Shown here: positions 32,585 through 41,719 of the stretch, one piece after another | Numbering within the stretch: position 1 is the stretch's first letter | Layout: the number at the start of each line of letters is the position of its first letter | Assembly: GCF_001431045.1 (NCBI RefSeq) | Contig: NZ_BCLE01000018.1 | Span: 1 to 46,931 of the forward strand | Direction of reading: 5' to 3' | Source of the DNA: Streptococcus orisasini | GTDB taxonomy: Bacteria; Bacillota; Bacilli; Lactobacillales; Streptococcaceae | DNA length: 46,931 bases | Translations under genes and position numbers: made by a program | Notes under the pieces: generated by a model | The model's database searches: none | The model's input: only the letters and a program-made list of their open reading frames with translations | Told to the model about the DNA's origin: nothing

Positions 32585-34048
32585 ATGACAAACGAAACAA
32601 TGATGCAGTATTTTGAATGGTACTTACCAGATGATGGACAGCACTGGCAGCATTTAGCTCAGGATGCCCAGCATTTAAGTGAAATCGGCATCAGCAAGGT
32701 GTGGATGCCGCCGGCTTTTAAAGGAACGGGCTCAAATGATGTTGGTTACGGTGTTTACGATATTTACGATTTGGGAGAATTTGATCAAAATGGAACCGTT
32801 CGAACCAAGTATGGTACCAAAGAAGATTATTTAACTGCTGTCAGAGCCCTCAAAGAACAAGGTATCATGCCAATATCAGATATTGTCCTTAACCATAAGG
32901 CCAATGGCGATGCCAAGGAAAAATTTGAGGTAATCAAGGTCAATCCCAGCAACCGTCAGGAAAAAATTTCAGAGCCCTATGAGATTGAAGCCTGGACGCA
33001 GTTTAATTTTCCGGGACGGCAAAATACCTACAGCGATTTCAAGTGGCATTGGTACCATTTTACCGGTGTAGACTACGATGCCCTGCATAATGAGACAGGT
33101 ATTTACATGATTTTGGGGGACAATAAAGGCTGGGCCAATCAGGAAAATATTGATCAGGAAAATGGTAATTACGACTATCTCATGTATGATGATATTGATT
33201 TTAAACACCCTGAAGTAGTAGAACATCTCAAATCCTGGGCTGGTTGGTTTTTGGAAACAAGCGGTGTCGGCGGTTTTCGCTTAGATGCTGTCAAGCATAT
33301 CGATAAGCATTTTATGGCAGATTTTATTCGCTATATTCGAGAGAATTTCAAGGAAGACCTCTATGTTTTTGGTGAATATTGGAAGGACAGCAATTTTGAT
33401 ATTACTGACTATCTGAATGACACGGAACTCCAATTCGATTTGATTGATGTCATGCTGCATATGAATTTCTTTGAAGCCGGCCAAAGAGGAGCTGACTTTG
33501 ATTTATCAACGATTTTAAATGACAGCCTGATGCAAAGCAATCCTGAATTTGCTGTTACTTTTGTAGATAATCATGATTCGCAAAGGGGCCAAGCTTTGGA
33601 ATCAACGGTTGCTGAATGGCTTAAACCTTTAGCTTACAGCTTAATTCTGTTGCGCCAAGAAGGTACTCCTTGTGTTTTCTATGGGGATTATTATGGTATT
33701 TCTGGTGACTTTGCCCAAGAGTCTTTCCAAGCTATTTTAGATAAGCTTCTCTATGCTAGAAAGCAGTATGTCTATGGTCCCAAGGAGGATTATTTTGACC
33801 ATCCAAATTGCATTGGCTGGACCTATCTGGGTGACGAGGAGCACCCTCATGGTTTGGCTGTTGTCATGACCAACAGTGAGGCTGGCTGGAAGCATATGAC
33901 TATGGGAGAACATAATAGGAATAAAGTTTTTGTGGACTATCTGGGCAATTGTTCAGAAGAGGTCATTTTAGATGATCAAGGCTGGGGCGACTTTCCTGTT
34001 CAGGCAGGCTCTGTGTCTGTTTGGGTGAATAAGGATGTTTGCCTGTAA
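32585..34048 (+). CDS. amyA: Cytoplasmic alpha-amylase (GH13)
   Basis: The enzyme hydrolyses alpha-1,4 glucans inside the cell, as there is no signal peptide. The 487-residue GH13 protein has the catalytic triad: nucleophile Asp234 in 'GFRLDAVKHI', acid Glu264 in 'VFGEYW' and Asp331 in 'VDNHDSQ'. 'SDIVLNHKANGD' is the first conserved region. It likely acts on intracellular polysaccharide or maltodextrins. AAAAGGAG precedes the ATG. The ccpA-amyA order matches S. mutans as I recall it. A strong terminator follows. Confidence 0.94.
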   Translation: MTNETMMQYFEWYLPDDGQHWQHLAQDAQHLSEIGISKVWMPPAFKGTGSNDVGYGVYDIYDLGEFDQNGTVRTKYGTKEDYLTAVRALKEQGIMPISDIVLNHKANGDAKEKFEVIKVNPSNRQEKISEPYEIEAWTQFNFPGRQNTYSDFKWHWYHFTGVDYDALHNETGIYMILGDNKGWANQENIDQENGNYDYLMYDDIDFKHPEVVEHLKSWAGWFLETSGVGGFRLDAVKHIDKHFMADFIRYIRENFKEDLYVFGEYWKDSNFDITDYLNDTELQFDLIDVMLHMNFFEAGQRGADFDLSTILNDSLMQSNPEFAVTFVDNHDSQRGQALESTVAEWLKPLAYSLILLRQEGTPCVFYGDYYGISGDFAQESFQAILDKLLYARKQYVYGPKEDYFDHPNCIGWTYLGDEEHPHGLAVVMTNSEAGWKHMTMGEHNRNKVFVDYLGNCSEEVILDDQGWGDFPVQAGSVSVWVNKDVCL

Positions 34049-34050
34049 TC

Positions 34051-34108
34051 AAAAAGTGCGAGACAAAATTCGATGGCAGTGCTGCCAGAGTTTTGGCCTC
34101 GCTTTTTT
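34051..34108 (+). terminator. Rho-independent terminator of amyA
   Basis: GCGAGACAAAATTC pairs with GTTTTGGCCTCGC with small mismatches, GGCAG/CTGCC extends it, and TTTTTT follows. Confidence 0.85.
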
Positions 34109-34296
34109 GATGTCTGTTTGCAATAAATTTTAGGCCAGCCTATTACTGCGGTCCTTACGGATAAAGTTTTTATTGTGAAAGTTAAATAGCCTTTAAAAGG
34201 CTTGGTTGCTGGTTTTTTGGAAGTTTTGACAGCGTTTTTATTGAGATGTTAGGTTGTTTATTTGAGCAGTAGTCAGTGGAATCTCAAAAGATTTAG

Positions 34297-34305
34297 TGTT
34301 ATAAT
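34297..34305 (+). promoter_or_regulatory. Extended -10 promoter giving a leaderless message
   Basis: TGTTATAAT ends only 7 nt before the ATG at 34313, so transcription should begin at or next to the start codon. Confidence 0.6.
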
Positions 34306-34312
34306 TAGAAAC

Positions 34313-35311
34313 ATGAAAGTTTTACTGTATTTGGAGGCAGAGCACTACCTGAGAAAATCAGGTATCGGCCGTGCCATCAAACATCAAGAGCGTGCCCTAA
34401 CTTTAGCAGGAGTTGAGTACACGACAAATCCAGAAGATGATTACGATCTTGTTCATATAAATACTTATGGTTATAAAAGCTGGCGTCTAATGAGCCGTGC
34501 CAGAAAATCAGGCAAAAAGATTATTATGCACGGGCACTCGACCGAGGAAGATTTTAGAAATTCCTTTATCGGTTCTAATTTAGTGGCGCCGCTTTTTAGA
34601 AGATATCTTTGTCATTTTTATAAAAAAGCTGATGCCATCATTACCCCTACGCCCTATTCCAAACGTTTAATCGCAGGATACGGGATTACCAATCCCATTT
34701 ACGCTGTCTCTAACGGTATTGATTTGGAGCGCTATGTTCCTAGCGAAGCCAAGGAAGAAGCCTTTCGCCGTCATTTCCAACTGACAGGAGATGAGCAAGT
34801 GGTTATCTGCGCTGGATTGTATTTTAAACGTAAGGGCATTGAGGATTTTATCAAGGTTGCTGAGAGAATGCCTCATGTTCGTTTTATTTGGTTTGGGGAA
34901 ACTAATAAATGGGTTATTCCCCATGATGTCAGAGCAATTGTAACTAAAAATCACCCTGAAAATGTCACTTTTGCTGGCTACATCAAGGGAGAGGTGTTTG
35001 AAGGAGCTCTGAGCGGCGCGGATGCCTTCTTTTTCCCTAGTTTGGAAGAGACAGAAGGTATCGCTGTTTTAGAAGCTTTAGCTAGTCATCAGCATGTTAT
35101 TCTCAGAGACATTCCGGTTTATGAAGGCTGGATAACGGACGAAGACGTTGAATTTGCGACTACAGCTGAAGGATTTGAAGAAGCTATTCAAAAAGTTCTT
35201 GATGGCCGCAGTCATAAAAAAGAAACTGGCTACAGAGTAGCTAGAAGCCGCAATATTGATAGAATAGCTCAGGAATTGGTCAGCGTTTATCAAAAAGTAA
35301 TGGAGGAGTAG
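34313..35311 (+). CDS. GT4 glycosyltransferase (CpoA-like, glycolipid synthesis)
   Basis: The 332-residue GT-B enzyme begins 'MKVLLYLEAEHYLRKSGIGR' and holds the retaining GT4 motif 'FPSLEETEGIAVLEA' (E-x7-E) near 238-252. The place and pairing with the next gene match pneumococcal cpoA and its partner, which make the galactosyl-glucosyl-diacylglycerol glycolipid. It therefore probably adds the second sugar to monoglucosyl-diacylglycerol. The start is set by the promoter: an upstream in-frame TTG (34262) would lie before the -10. One base separates it from the next gene. Confidence 0.8.
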   Translation: MKVLLYLEAEHYLRKSGIGRAIKHQERALTLAGVEYTTNPEDDYDLVHINTYGYKSWRLMSRARKSGKKIIMHGHSTEEDFRNSFIGSNLVAPLFRRYLCHFYKKADAIITPTPYSKRLIAGYGITNPIYAVSNGIDLERYVPSEAKEEAFRRHFQLTGDEQVVICAGLYFKRKGIEDFIKVAERMPHVRFIWFGETNKWVIPHDVRAIVTKNHPENVTFAGYIKGEVFEGALSGADAFFFPSLEETEGIAVLEALASHQHVILRDIPVYEGWITDEDVEFATTAEGFEEAIQKVLDGRSHKKETGYRVARSRNIDRIAQELVSVYQKVMEE

Positions 35312-35312
35312 G

Positions 35313-36647
35313 ATGCGTGTAGGTCTTTTTACCGATACTTATCTGCCGCAGATTTCAGGTGTTGCAACAAGTATCAAAATCCTGAAGGAAGAACTGGAAA
35401 AGCAAGGGCATGAAGTGTATATCTTTACGACGACTGATAAACATGTTGGACGTTATGAAGATCCAACAATCATTCGCCTACCTAGTGTTCCCTTTATTTC
35501 CTTTACGGATCGCCGAGTTGTTTACCGGGGACTTTTTGCGTCTTATAAAATTGCCAAGACCTACAAATTAGATATCATTCATACTCAGACAGAATTCAGC
35601 TTGGGGATTTTAGGAAAAATGGTTGGGAAAGCCCTGCGCATTCCGGTTATTCATACCTACCACACCCAGTATGAAGACTATGTTCGCTACATCGCAAACG
35701 GCAAGTTGATTCGTCCCAGTATGGTTAAATACATCATTCGCGGCTATCTAAGCGACCTTGACGGGGTTATTTGTCCCAGCCGCATTGCTCTGAATTTGCT
35801 GGATGGCTATTCTGTAAAAATTCCTAAGCGGATTATTCCCACAGGCATTGAGTTGAAAAATTATGAACGGCCGGATATCAGCCAAGATGATATTGATGCC
35901 CTGCGCCAAAAGTTAGGTCTTGCACCTGACGAAACGGTTCTTTTAAGTTTGTCCAGAGTATCCTATGAAAAAAATATTCAGGCCCTAATTCAAAATCTGC
36001 CAGACATTTTGACGGGAAATGCCAAGGTCAAGCTGCTTATTGTTGGAGACGGTCCTTATCTTGACGATTTAAAAAAGCAGGCTGAAGACTTGGCGGTTAC
36101 AGATCATATTATTTTCACAGGAATGGTAGAGCCTGCTGAAACAGCTCTTTATTACAAAGTTTCTGATTTCTTTGTCAGTGCCTCAACCAGTGAAACGCAA
36201 GGCCTGACCTATACTGAAAGTTTGGCCAGCGGCAAACCTATTATCGCTCAGGCTAATCCTTACCTTAATGATTTGATTACCGATAAGATGTTTGGCACCC
36301 TCTATCAAACTGAATCTGATTTGGTAGATGCTGTTTTAGATGCTATCATATCTACGCCAGCCAAAGATGACAAACTCTGGCAGAAAAAGTTGTACGAAAT
36401 CTCTTCTGAGCATTTTGGAAAATCTGTTTTTGCTTTTTATCTGGATATGATTATTTCGAAAAAGGCTAAACAAAAGGAAAAACTGTCCTTGGCTGTTGAA
36501 GGCAACAGGACAGATACTTCTATCAAACTTGTAAAATCAACCATCAAACTTCCGGCTACTGCCCTTAAAAAGACTGCCAAGACATCCGTCAAGGTGGTTA
36601 AGGCTCCGGTTCGTCTGGTCAATGCTATTCGCGATTTTCTAGATTAG
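35313..36647 (+). CDS. 1,2-diacylglycerol 3-alpha-glucosyltransferase-like GT4
   Basis: The 444-residue GT-B enzyme starts 'MRVGLFTDTYLPQISGVATS', typical of monoglucosyl-diacylglycerol synthases, and carries 'ASTSETQGLTYTESLASGKP', the GT4 E-x7-E motif, near 290-309. The last 60 residues are basic and amphipathic, suited to binding anionic membrane. It probably makes the first glycolipid, which anchors lipoteichoic acid in streptococci. TGGAGGAG in the end of the previous gene drives it, so the pair is an operon. Confidence 0.85.
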   Translation: MRVGLFTDTYLPQISGVATSIKILKEELEKQGHEVYIFTTTDKHVGRYEDPTIIRLPSVPFISFTDRRVVYRGLFASYKIAKTYKLDIIHTQTEFSLGILGKMVGKALRIPVIHTYHTQYEDYVRYIANGKLIRPSMVKYIIRGYLSDLDGVICPSRIALNLLDGYSVKIPKRIIPTGIELKNYERPDISQDDIDALRQKLGLAPDETVLLSLSRVSYEKNIQALIQNLPDILTGNAKVKLLIVGDGPYLDDLKKQAEDLAVTDHIIFTGMVEPAETALYYKVSDFFVSASTSETQGLTYTESLASGKPIIAQANPYLNDLITDKMFGTLYQTESDLVDAVLDAIISTPAKDDKLWQKKLYEISSEHFGKSVFAFYLDMIISKKAKQKEKLSLAVEGNRTDTSIKLVKSTIKLPATALKKTAKTSVKVVKAPVRLVNAIRDFLD

Positions 36648-36651
36648 AGGC

Positions 36652-36679
36652 TTGAAAAACTAAGAAAACCTGCTATAAT
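36652..36679 (+). promoter_or_regulatory. Promoter of thrS
   Basis: TTGAAA (36652-36657), 16 bp, TATAAT (36674-36679), about 510 bp before the coding start. Confidence 0.75.
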
Positions 36680-36689
36680 AAAGAGCGAA

Positions 36690-36897
36690 GACAAGTTTCT
36701 TGTGTCTGGTCTTCTAGCGAGCGCTTGGTCGGTGAAAAAGCGCAGGCCTATCAAGAAATACTCCTTCCTCGATTTTATGCAAACATAAAACGGTGGCTAC
36801 GATATAGCCAATCTGAGGTGGCAACAAGCTTGTTTTGTTGTACACGAATGAAGGTGGAACCACGTTGCGACGTCCTTTTGAGGATGTCGTATTTTTT
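36690..36897 (+). promoter_or_regulatory. T-box riboswitch of thrS
   Basis: The leader has the T-box sequence AAGGTGGAACCACG (36851-36864). It is followed by terminator CGACGTCC/GGATGTCG with a T-run (36868-36897), and has 'GCGAGCGCTTGGTCGGTGAA', typical of T-box leaders, further upstream. Uncharged tRNA-Thr should stabilise the antiterminator and allow thrS transcription. I did not place the specifier codon with confidence. Confidence 0.85.
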
Positions 36898-37187
36898 ATG
36901 TTTATGTTTTGACAGTTACCTTGGGTGATTGCGCAGCAATCATTGCTGTCTGTCCCAAAGGCTTGCGCCACAGTGGACAGTGATAACTGTTACTTGGAGC
37001 GACGAAGTCGCTCTAACCGCCAGCTGCCGCCGTGGTCACAGTATTGTTAGCAGCGATAACAATACGAGGCAAAATTGGAGACTTCAGGCTCCAATTTTAG
37101 CAATGAAACGACGAAGTCGGTTGCTTGCGTGCCGACCACTTAAGGCAGCTGGCAAGAAAAAAGAATTTGATAAAAGGAGAAACCCCA
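36898..37187 (+). other. Long spacer between T-box terminator and thrS
   Basis: About 290 bp with no credible gene. It is packed with complementary segments: GATTGC/GCAATC near 36930, GAGCGAC/GTCGCTC (36997-37013) and the nested element at 37019-37153. CGACGAAGTCG occurs twice. Confidence 0.6.
37019..37153. repeat. Nested inverted-repeat element in the thrS leader
   Basis: Outer arms GCCAGCTGCC (37019-37028) and GGCAGCTGGC (37144-37153) are perfect complements. Next inside are GTGGTC (37032) and GACCAC (37134), and then the hairpins GTATTGTTA/TAACAATAC (37041-37065) and AAAATTGGAG/CTCCAATTTT (37071-37098). It could be a small mobile (MITE-like) element or a folded RNA domain. Confidence 0.6.
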
Positions 37188-39143
37188 ATGGTAAAAATCA
37201 CTTTCCCAGATGGCGCTGTTCGTGAATACGAAAGCGGCGTGACAACTGTTGAAATCGCTGAGTCCATCAGCAAGTCCCTCGCTAAGAAGGCTTTAGCAGG
37301 TAAATTAAACGGTCGATTAATCGATACAACGCGTGCGATTACAGAAGACGGCTCTCTTGAAATTGTTACGCCTGATCACGAGGATGCCCTGCCTATTCTT
37401 CGTCACTCAGCTGCTCACCTCTTTGCCCAAGCGGCACGCCGCCTTTTTCCAGATATTCATTTGGGTGTTGGCCCTGCTATTGAAGATGGTTTCTACTATG
37501 ATACCGATAACGAAGCTGGCCAAATCTCAAATGAAGACCTGCCTCGTATCGAAGAGGAAATGAAGAAGATTGTCAAAGAAAATTTCCCATCCATTCGTGA
37601 AGAAGTGACCAAAGATGAGGCGCGTGAAATCTTTAAAAACGATCCTTATAAGCTTGAACTGATTGAAGAACACTCAGAAGATGAAGGTGGTTTGACCATC
37701 TATCGTCAGGGCGAATATGTTGATCTTTGCCGCGGTCCACATGTCCCATCAACTGGCCGTATCCAAGTTTTCCACCTGCTCAATGTGGCCGGTGCCTACT
37801 GGCGTGGTAATTCTGATAATGCTATGATGCAGCGGATTTATGGGACTGCTTGGTTTGACAAGAAAGATCTCAAAGCTTACCTCAAACGTCTGGAAGAAGC
37901 CAAGGAACGTGACCACCGTAAACTTGGTAAAGAGCTTGATCTCTTCATGATTTCTCAAGAAGTCGGTCAAGGTCTGCCATTCTGGCTGCCAAATGGAGCA
38001 ACCATTCGCCGTACGCTGGAACGTTATATTGTTGATAAGGAAATCGCTGCCGGTTACCAACACGTTTATACGCCACCAATTGCCTCTGTTGACCTTTACA
38101 AGACATCTGGCCACTGGGATCACTACCGGGAAGACATGTTCCCAACCATGGACATGGGTGATGGTGAAGAATTTGTCCTGCGTCCAATGAACTGCCCACA
38201 CCATATTGAAGTCTACAAACACCATGTTCATTCTTACCGTGAGTTGCCAATCCGTATCGCTGAAATCGGTATGATGCACCGTTATGAAAAATCGGGTGCC
38301 CTGACTGGTTTACAGCGTGTGCGTGAAATGTCATTGAACGATGGTCACACATTCGTGACACCAGAGCAAATTCAAGACGAATTTAAGCAGACACTACAAT
38401 TGATTATTGACGTTTACGAAGATTTTAATCTGACAGATTACCGTTTCCGCCTGTCCTACCGTGATCCTAAAGATACTCACAAATACTATGACAACGATGA
38501 AATGTGGGAAAATGCGCAAGCTATGCTCAAAGCAGCCATGGACGACATGGAATTGGATTACTTTGAAGCAGAAGGAGAAGCAGCCTTCTACGGTCCAAAA
38601 CTTGACATTCAAGTAAAAACAGCCCTTGGCAATGAAGAAACCCTGTCAACCATTCAGCTGGACTTCCTCTTGCCAGAACGTTTTGACCTTAAATACGTTG
38701 GCGCAGATGGCGAAGAACACCGTCCAGTCATGATTCACCGCGGCGTTATTTCAACTATGGAACGCTTCACCGCTATTCTGATTGAAAACTACAAGGGAGC
38801 CTTCCCAACCTGGCTAGCACCGCAGCAAGTAACCGTCATCCCAATCTCCAACGAAGCGCACATTGATTACGCTTGGGAAGTCGCTAAAACGCTTCGTAAC
38901 CGCGGTATCCGTGTGGAAGTGGACGAACGCAACGAAAAAATGCAGTACAAAATTCGTGCCAGCCAAACCCAAAAAATTCCTTACCAGCTCATCGTTGGAG
39001 ACAAGGAGATGGCAGACAAGTCTGTTAACGTCCGCCGTTACGGCAGCAAACAAACGCACACTGAAAGCATTGCTGAATTCACGGAAAATATCTTAGCCGA
39101 TATCGCAAGAAAATCACGTCCAAGCGAAGAAGAAGCAAAATAA
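37188..39143 (+). CDS. thrS: Threonyl-tRNA synthetase
   Basis: ThrRS charges tRNA-Thr. The 651-residue protein has an N-terminal TGS domain (about 1-63), the editing domain with '[10 protein letters not shown]' and 'LCRGPHV', the class II core with the zinc ligand Cys336 in 'RPMNCPHH', and a C-terminal anticodon-binding domain from about 545. The start is the ATG behind AAAAGGAG; the frame further upstream belongs to the leader. Control is by the T-box. Confidence 0.97.
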   Translation: MVKITFPDGAVREYESGVTTVEIAESISKSLAKKALAGKLNGRLIDTTRAITEDGSLEIVTPDHEDALPILRHSAAHLFAQAARRLFPDIHLGVGPAIEDGFYYDTDNEAGQISNEDLPRIEEEMKKIVKENFPSIREEVTKDEAREIFKNDPYKLELIEEHSEDEGGLTIYRQGEYVDLCRGPHVPSTGRIQVFHLLNVAGAYWRGNSDNAMMQRIYGTAWFDKKDLKAYLKRLEEAKERDHRKLGKELDLFMISQEVGQGLPFWLPNGATIRRTLERYIVDKEIAAGYQHVYTPPIASVDLYKTSGHWDHYREDMFPTMDMGDGEEFVLRPMNCPHHIEVYKHHVHSYRELPIRIAEIGMMHRYEKSGALTGLQRVREMSLNDGHTFVTPEQIQDEFKQTLQLIIDVYEDFNLTDYRFRLSYRDPKDTHKYYDNDEMWENAQAMLKAAMDDMELDYFEAEGEAAFYGPKLDIQVKTALGNEETLSTIQLDFLLPERFDLKYVGADGEEHRPVMIHRGVISTMERFTAILIENYKGAFPTWLAPQQVTVIPISNEAHIDYAWEVAKTLRNRGIRVEVDERNEKMQYKIRASQTQKIPYQLIVGDKEMADKSVNVRRYGSKQTHTESIAEFTENILADIARKSRPSEEEAK

Positions 39144-39153
39144 GATAAAGAAG

Positions 39154-39179
39154 AGAAGTCCTGTGGGGCTTCTTTTTTT
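39154..39179 (+). terminator. Rho-independent terminator of thrS
   Basis: AGAAGTCC (39154-39161) pairs with GGGCTTCT (to 39173) and a T-run follows. Confidence 0.85.
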
Positions 39180-39226
39180 GCTATGATTTTTAACAAAAAA
39201 TTGCTTATTTTGCCAGCTAACCTTGC

Positions 39227-39255
39227 TTGAAAGTCGAATAAATTGCCTCTATAAT
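39227..39255 (+). promoter_or_regulatory. Promoter of the XRE/AbrB regulator
   Basis: TTGAAA (39227-39232), 17 bp, TATAAT (39250-39255). CCTCTATAA and TTATAAAGAGG flank the -10 as an imperfect inverted repeat, a possible autoregulatory operator. Confidence 0.65.
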
Positions 39256-39280
39256 AGACTTATAAAGAGGTGAGAAAAGT

Positions 39281-39718
39281 ATGATTAGTGAAACAATTCT
39301 TCTATTGAGAAAAAAGTTAGGCTATTCTCAGGAAACATTAGCTGAAAAGGTAGGAGTATCCCGTCAAACCCTTAGTAAATGGGAACTGGGAGAGAGTTTA
39401 CCAGATATTATTTCTTCAAGCCGTTTGGCAGAAATTTTTGACATTAGCTTAGATGAGCTGGTTAATGGTGATGATTCTTTTTTTGCCAGTAAACCTAAGG
39501 AAGGAAAGTATATTTTTGGAACGGTAACGGTTGGTGAAAAGGGGCAAATTGTCATTCCCGTACGGGCCAGAAAAGTGTTTAACATTAAAAAAGGCGATAG
39601 CCTTATGGTTTTAGGTGATATCAATCGAGGCTTGGCCTTGTTAAACAGCGATTTCTTTATTCAGGCTTTTGAAGAAATGGGGTTAATGAATGAAAAAAAT
39701 AGCCAGTTTGAGCCTTAG
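39281..39718 (+). CDS. XRE-family regulator with AbrB-like domain
   Basis: The 145-residue protein joins an XRE helix-turn-helix ('YSQETLAEKVGVSRQTLSKW', about 15-34) to an AbrB/SpoVT-type beta-barrel ('VGEKGQIVIPVRARKVFNI', about 82-100). Both parts bind DNA in their own families, so it is a transcription factor, probably a dimer. It precedes an ABC exporter and is likely its local regulator; the signal is unknown. GAGGTGAG lies before the ATG. A second short frame overlaps its end. Confidence 0.85.
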   Translation: MISETILLLRKKLGYSQETLAEKVGVSRQTLSKWELGESLPDIISSSRLAEIFDISLDELVNGDDSFFASKPKEGKYIFGTVTVGEKGQIVIPVRARKVFNIKKGDSLMVLGDINRGLALLNSDFFIQAFEEMGLMNEKNSQFEP

Positions 39719-39773
39719 TTTTGCAGTCTTGATATTCTTTTTGCATGTGATTGGCTGCTATGATTTTGTTTAG
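39690..39773 (+). CDS. Possible 27-residue signal-like peptide overlapping the regulator
   Basis: An ATG in the last codons of the regulator opens 'MKKIASLSLSFAVLIFFLHV' then 'IGCYDFV' and a stop. This is a Lys-Lys start, a hydrophobic core and a lipobox-like 'VIGC' with only four residues beyond. It resembles a lipoprotein signal peptide without a protein, the kind of precursor that yields peptide pheromones in enterococci. GGGG lies just upstream. It could equally be a truncated lipoprotein gene or chance. Confidence 0.35.
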   Translation: MKKIASLSLSFAVLIFFLHVIGCYDFV

Positions 39774-39866
39774 GTGGCCTATTGACAACTGGTCATGTTC
39801 AAAGAAGTTCGTGATAGTTTAATGTTATAGATATTGTTGCTAGTACTGTACCAAAGGAGGATGAAA

Positions 39867-40592
39867 ATGAAGGCTATTGTCACTAGACAGCTGACGAAAA
39901 CATATTCTAATATAACTGCTGTAGATCATCTCGATTTAACGGTTGAACAGGGTGAATTATTTGCCTTGCTTGGTGTAAATGGTGCGGGAAAGACGACAAC
40001 GATTAAAATGCTGTCTTGTTTAACAAAGCCCACCAGCGGCGATGCCTTTCTGCTTGATGACAGTATTGTTTCAAACCCTCATGCAGTCAAGGAGAAAATC
40101 AATATTTCTCCGCAGGAAACAGCAGTAGCCGCTAATTTATCGGTTCTTGAAAATTTGGAGCTTATTGCGGGACTATATGGTCAAAACAGTAAAACGGCAA
40201 AGAAAAATGCCTATGAGATAGCCCAAAAATTTGGTTTGGAAAATGAATTGAACAAAAGGGCTAAACACTTATCAGGAGGAATGCAAAGAAGACTTTCTAT
40301 TGCTCTGGCTCTCATTTCCAATCCACAAATTTTATTTCTTGATGAACCAACTTTAGGGCTTGATGTACTGGCTCGCCGTCAATTATGGACATCAATTAAA
40401 TCCTTAAAAGGAAAGGTAACCATTATCCTTACAACTCATTATATGGATGAGGTAGAAATGCTCTCTGATCGTGTGGGTATAATGGCAAAAGGGAAATTAA
40501 GAGCGGTTGGGACAATCCCAGAGTTAACAGCAAAAACCGGAACCACAAAGCTAGAGGACGCCTTTGTTATGCTTTCAGGAGGTGCACTATGA
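39867..40592 (+). CDS. ABC transporter ATP-binding protein
   Basis: The 241-residue ATPase of a drug- or peptide-type exporter has Walker A 'GVNGAGKTT' near 37-45, the signature 'LSGGMQRR' near 134-141 and Walker B 'ILFLDEPTLGLD' near 154-165, followed by the switch histidine in 'TTHYMDE'. I start at 39867, six bases after AAAGGAGG, rather than the ATG at 39861 touching that site. It overlaps the permease by 4 bp (ATGA). The cargo is unknown. Confidence 0.92.
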   Translation: MKAIVTRQLTKTYSNITAVDHLDLTVEQGELFALLGVNGAGKTTTIKMLSCLTKPTSGDAFLLDDSIVSNPHAVKEKINISPQETAVAANLSVLENLELIAGLYGQNSKTAKKNAYEIAQKFGLENELNKRAKHLSGGMQRRLSIALALISNPQILFLDEPTLGLDVLARRQLWTSIKSLKGKVTIILTTHYMDEVEMLSDRVGIMAKGKLRAVGTIPELTAKTGTTKLEDAFVMLSGGAL

Positions 40593-41338
40593 GAATGTTT
40601 TTGTTTGCAAAACGGAATACAAAAGAAATTTTGCGCGATCCCATCACTTTCTTTTTCGGTTTGGGATTCCCTATTATACTATTAGTTTTGCTGTCGATTA
40701 TCAACGATGCTATTCCATCTGAAGCAAGGAACACGATGTTTCAAATAGAAAACCTTGCACCGGGTCTAGCCATGTTCGGGAGCGTATTTATGGCACTATT
40801 TGCGGGGATGCTGCTATCAAAAGATCGCACATCATCCTTTTTAGTGCGGCTGTTTACCTCTCCTATGACGGCATTAGATTTTATTTTGGGATATACTCTG
40901 CCAATGCTTGGGATGACAATTGCACAGGCAACAATCACCTTATTGGCAGCAGGAGCCTTTGGGCTTGAAATAAGATTCACTATTTTGTTTGCGATTGTTA
41001 TAACAGCCATGACTTCTTTGTTGTTTGTAGGAATAGGATTGTTTTTTGGCAGCCTTATGAATGACAAGGCAGTTAGCGGTATTTGCGGAGCTTTGCTGAC
41101 GAATGTTGCTGGATGGTTATCTGGCGTATTTATTCCTATTGATTTAATAGGTGGTTCCTTCAAAAAAATAACAAGTATTCTACCGTTTTATCATAGCGTA
41201 GAGATAATACGGTCAGCTTTAAACGGTCATTTTAATCATGTACTTCCTCATTTATCAAATGTAATGATTTATACAGTAGTCATTTTTGTATTTGCTATTA
41301 TTGCCTTTCAGTCTAACATGAGTGGCAGGAAAGCATGA
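40589..41338 (+). CDS. ABC-2 type transporter permease
   Basis: The 249-residue membrane protein has about six helices with the ABC-2 layout of DrrB/NodJ-like drug and polysaccharide exporters: a short cytoplasmic N-terminus, 'LAPGLAMFGSVFMALF' in the second helix, and 'GVFIPIDLIGG' with 'LPFYHSVEIIRS' in the last loop, a conserved stretch in this family. It overlaps the ATPase gene and forms a complete exporter with it. Confidence 0.9.
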   Translation: MRMFLFAKRNTKEILRDPITFFFGLGFPIILLVLLSIINDAIPSEARNTMFQIENLAPGLAMFGSVFMALFAGMLLSKDRTSSFLVRLFTSPMTALDFILGYTLPMLGMTIAQATITLLAAGAFGLEIRFTILFAIVITAMTSLLFVGIGLFFGSLMNDKAVSGICGALLTNVAGWLSGVFIPIDLIGGSFKKITSILPFYHSVEIIRSALNGHFNHVLPHLSNVMIYTVVIFVFAIIAFQSNMSGRKA

Positions 41339-41367
41339 AATAAATTAAAAACTGGGAAGATGTCCTA

Positions 41368-41598
41368 TTGCTGATATTGAGCAGTCTCTTTAGGAATCGC
41401 ATTCCGACTTTTGGTTGGCAGTTGGTTTTTGATTTGTTCATCTTAGGATTATTAAACATCTATTATCTGTATTTGTGCGCAAGAAAAGCTACCTTTAGCA
41501 TAGCAGACAAAACATCTGGGATTTTAAAACTGTCCTGGGTGTTTTTTCTTGTGATGTGTATGGTCTGGCTGATGAGTCGCGGTAAGAGTAGCTGGTAA
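41368..41598 (+). CDS. Hypothetical small membrane protein
   Basis: A 76-residue frame starting at TTG, with two hydrophobic stretches (about 18-36 and 52-70). GGGAAG lies a few bases upstream. No family is recognised. It follows the ABC exporter by 30 bp and could be an accessory or immunity-type protein. The unusual start codon and lack of relatives make it uncertain. Confidence 0.4.
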   Translation: MLILSSLFRNRIPTFGWQLVFDLFILGLLNIYYLYLCARKATFSIADKTSGILKLSWVFFLVMCMVWLMSRGKSSW

Positions 41599-41687
41599 AA
41601 ACTCGTCTAGTATTCCTGCTACCAACCCCTGCACAGTTCATTAGGTGCTTTAAGACTAATAAACCACTCCCGTCTCACTGTCTTTTT

Positions 41688-41696
41688 TGTTATAAT
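41688..41696 (+). promoter_or_regulatory. Extended -10 promoter
   Basis: TGTTATAAT, 24 bp before the ATG of the DUF3114-like gene. Confidence 0.6.
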
Positions 41697-41719
41697 ATGA
41701 TTTTGAAAGGAGGGAGCCT

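Noticed and set aside
37749..38361. Long minus-strand frames inside thrS.
   Set aside because: They are antisense shadows of a well-conserved, high-codon-bias gene and match no family.
39782..39787. TTGACA upstream of the ABC exporter as a promoter.
   Set aside because: No acceptable -10 lies 16-18 bp downstream, so the exporter is more likely read from the regulator's promoter.
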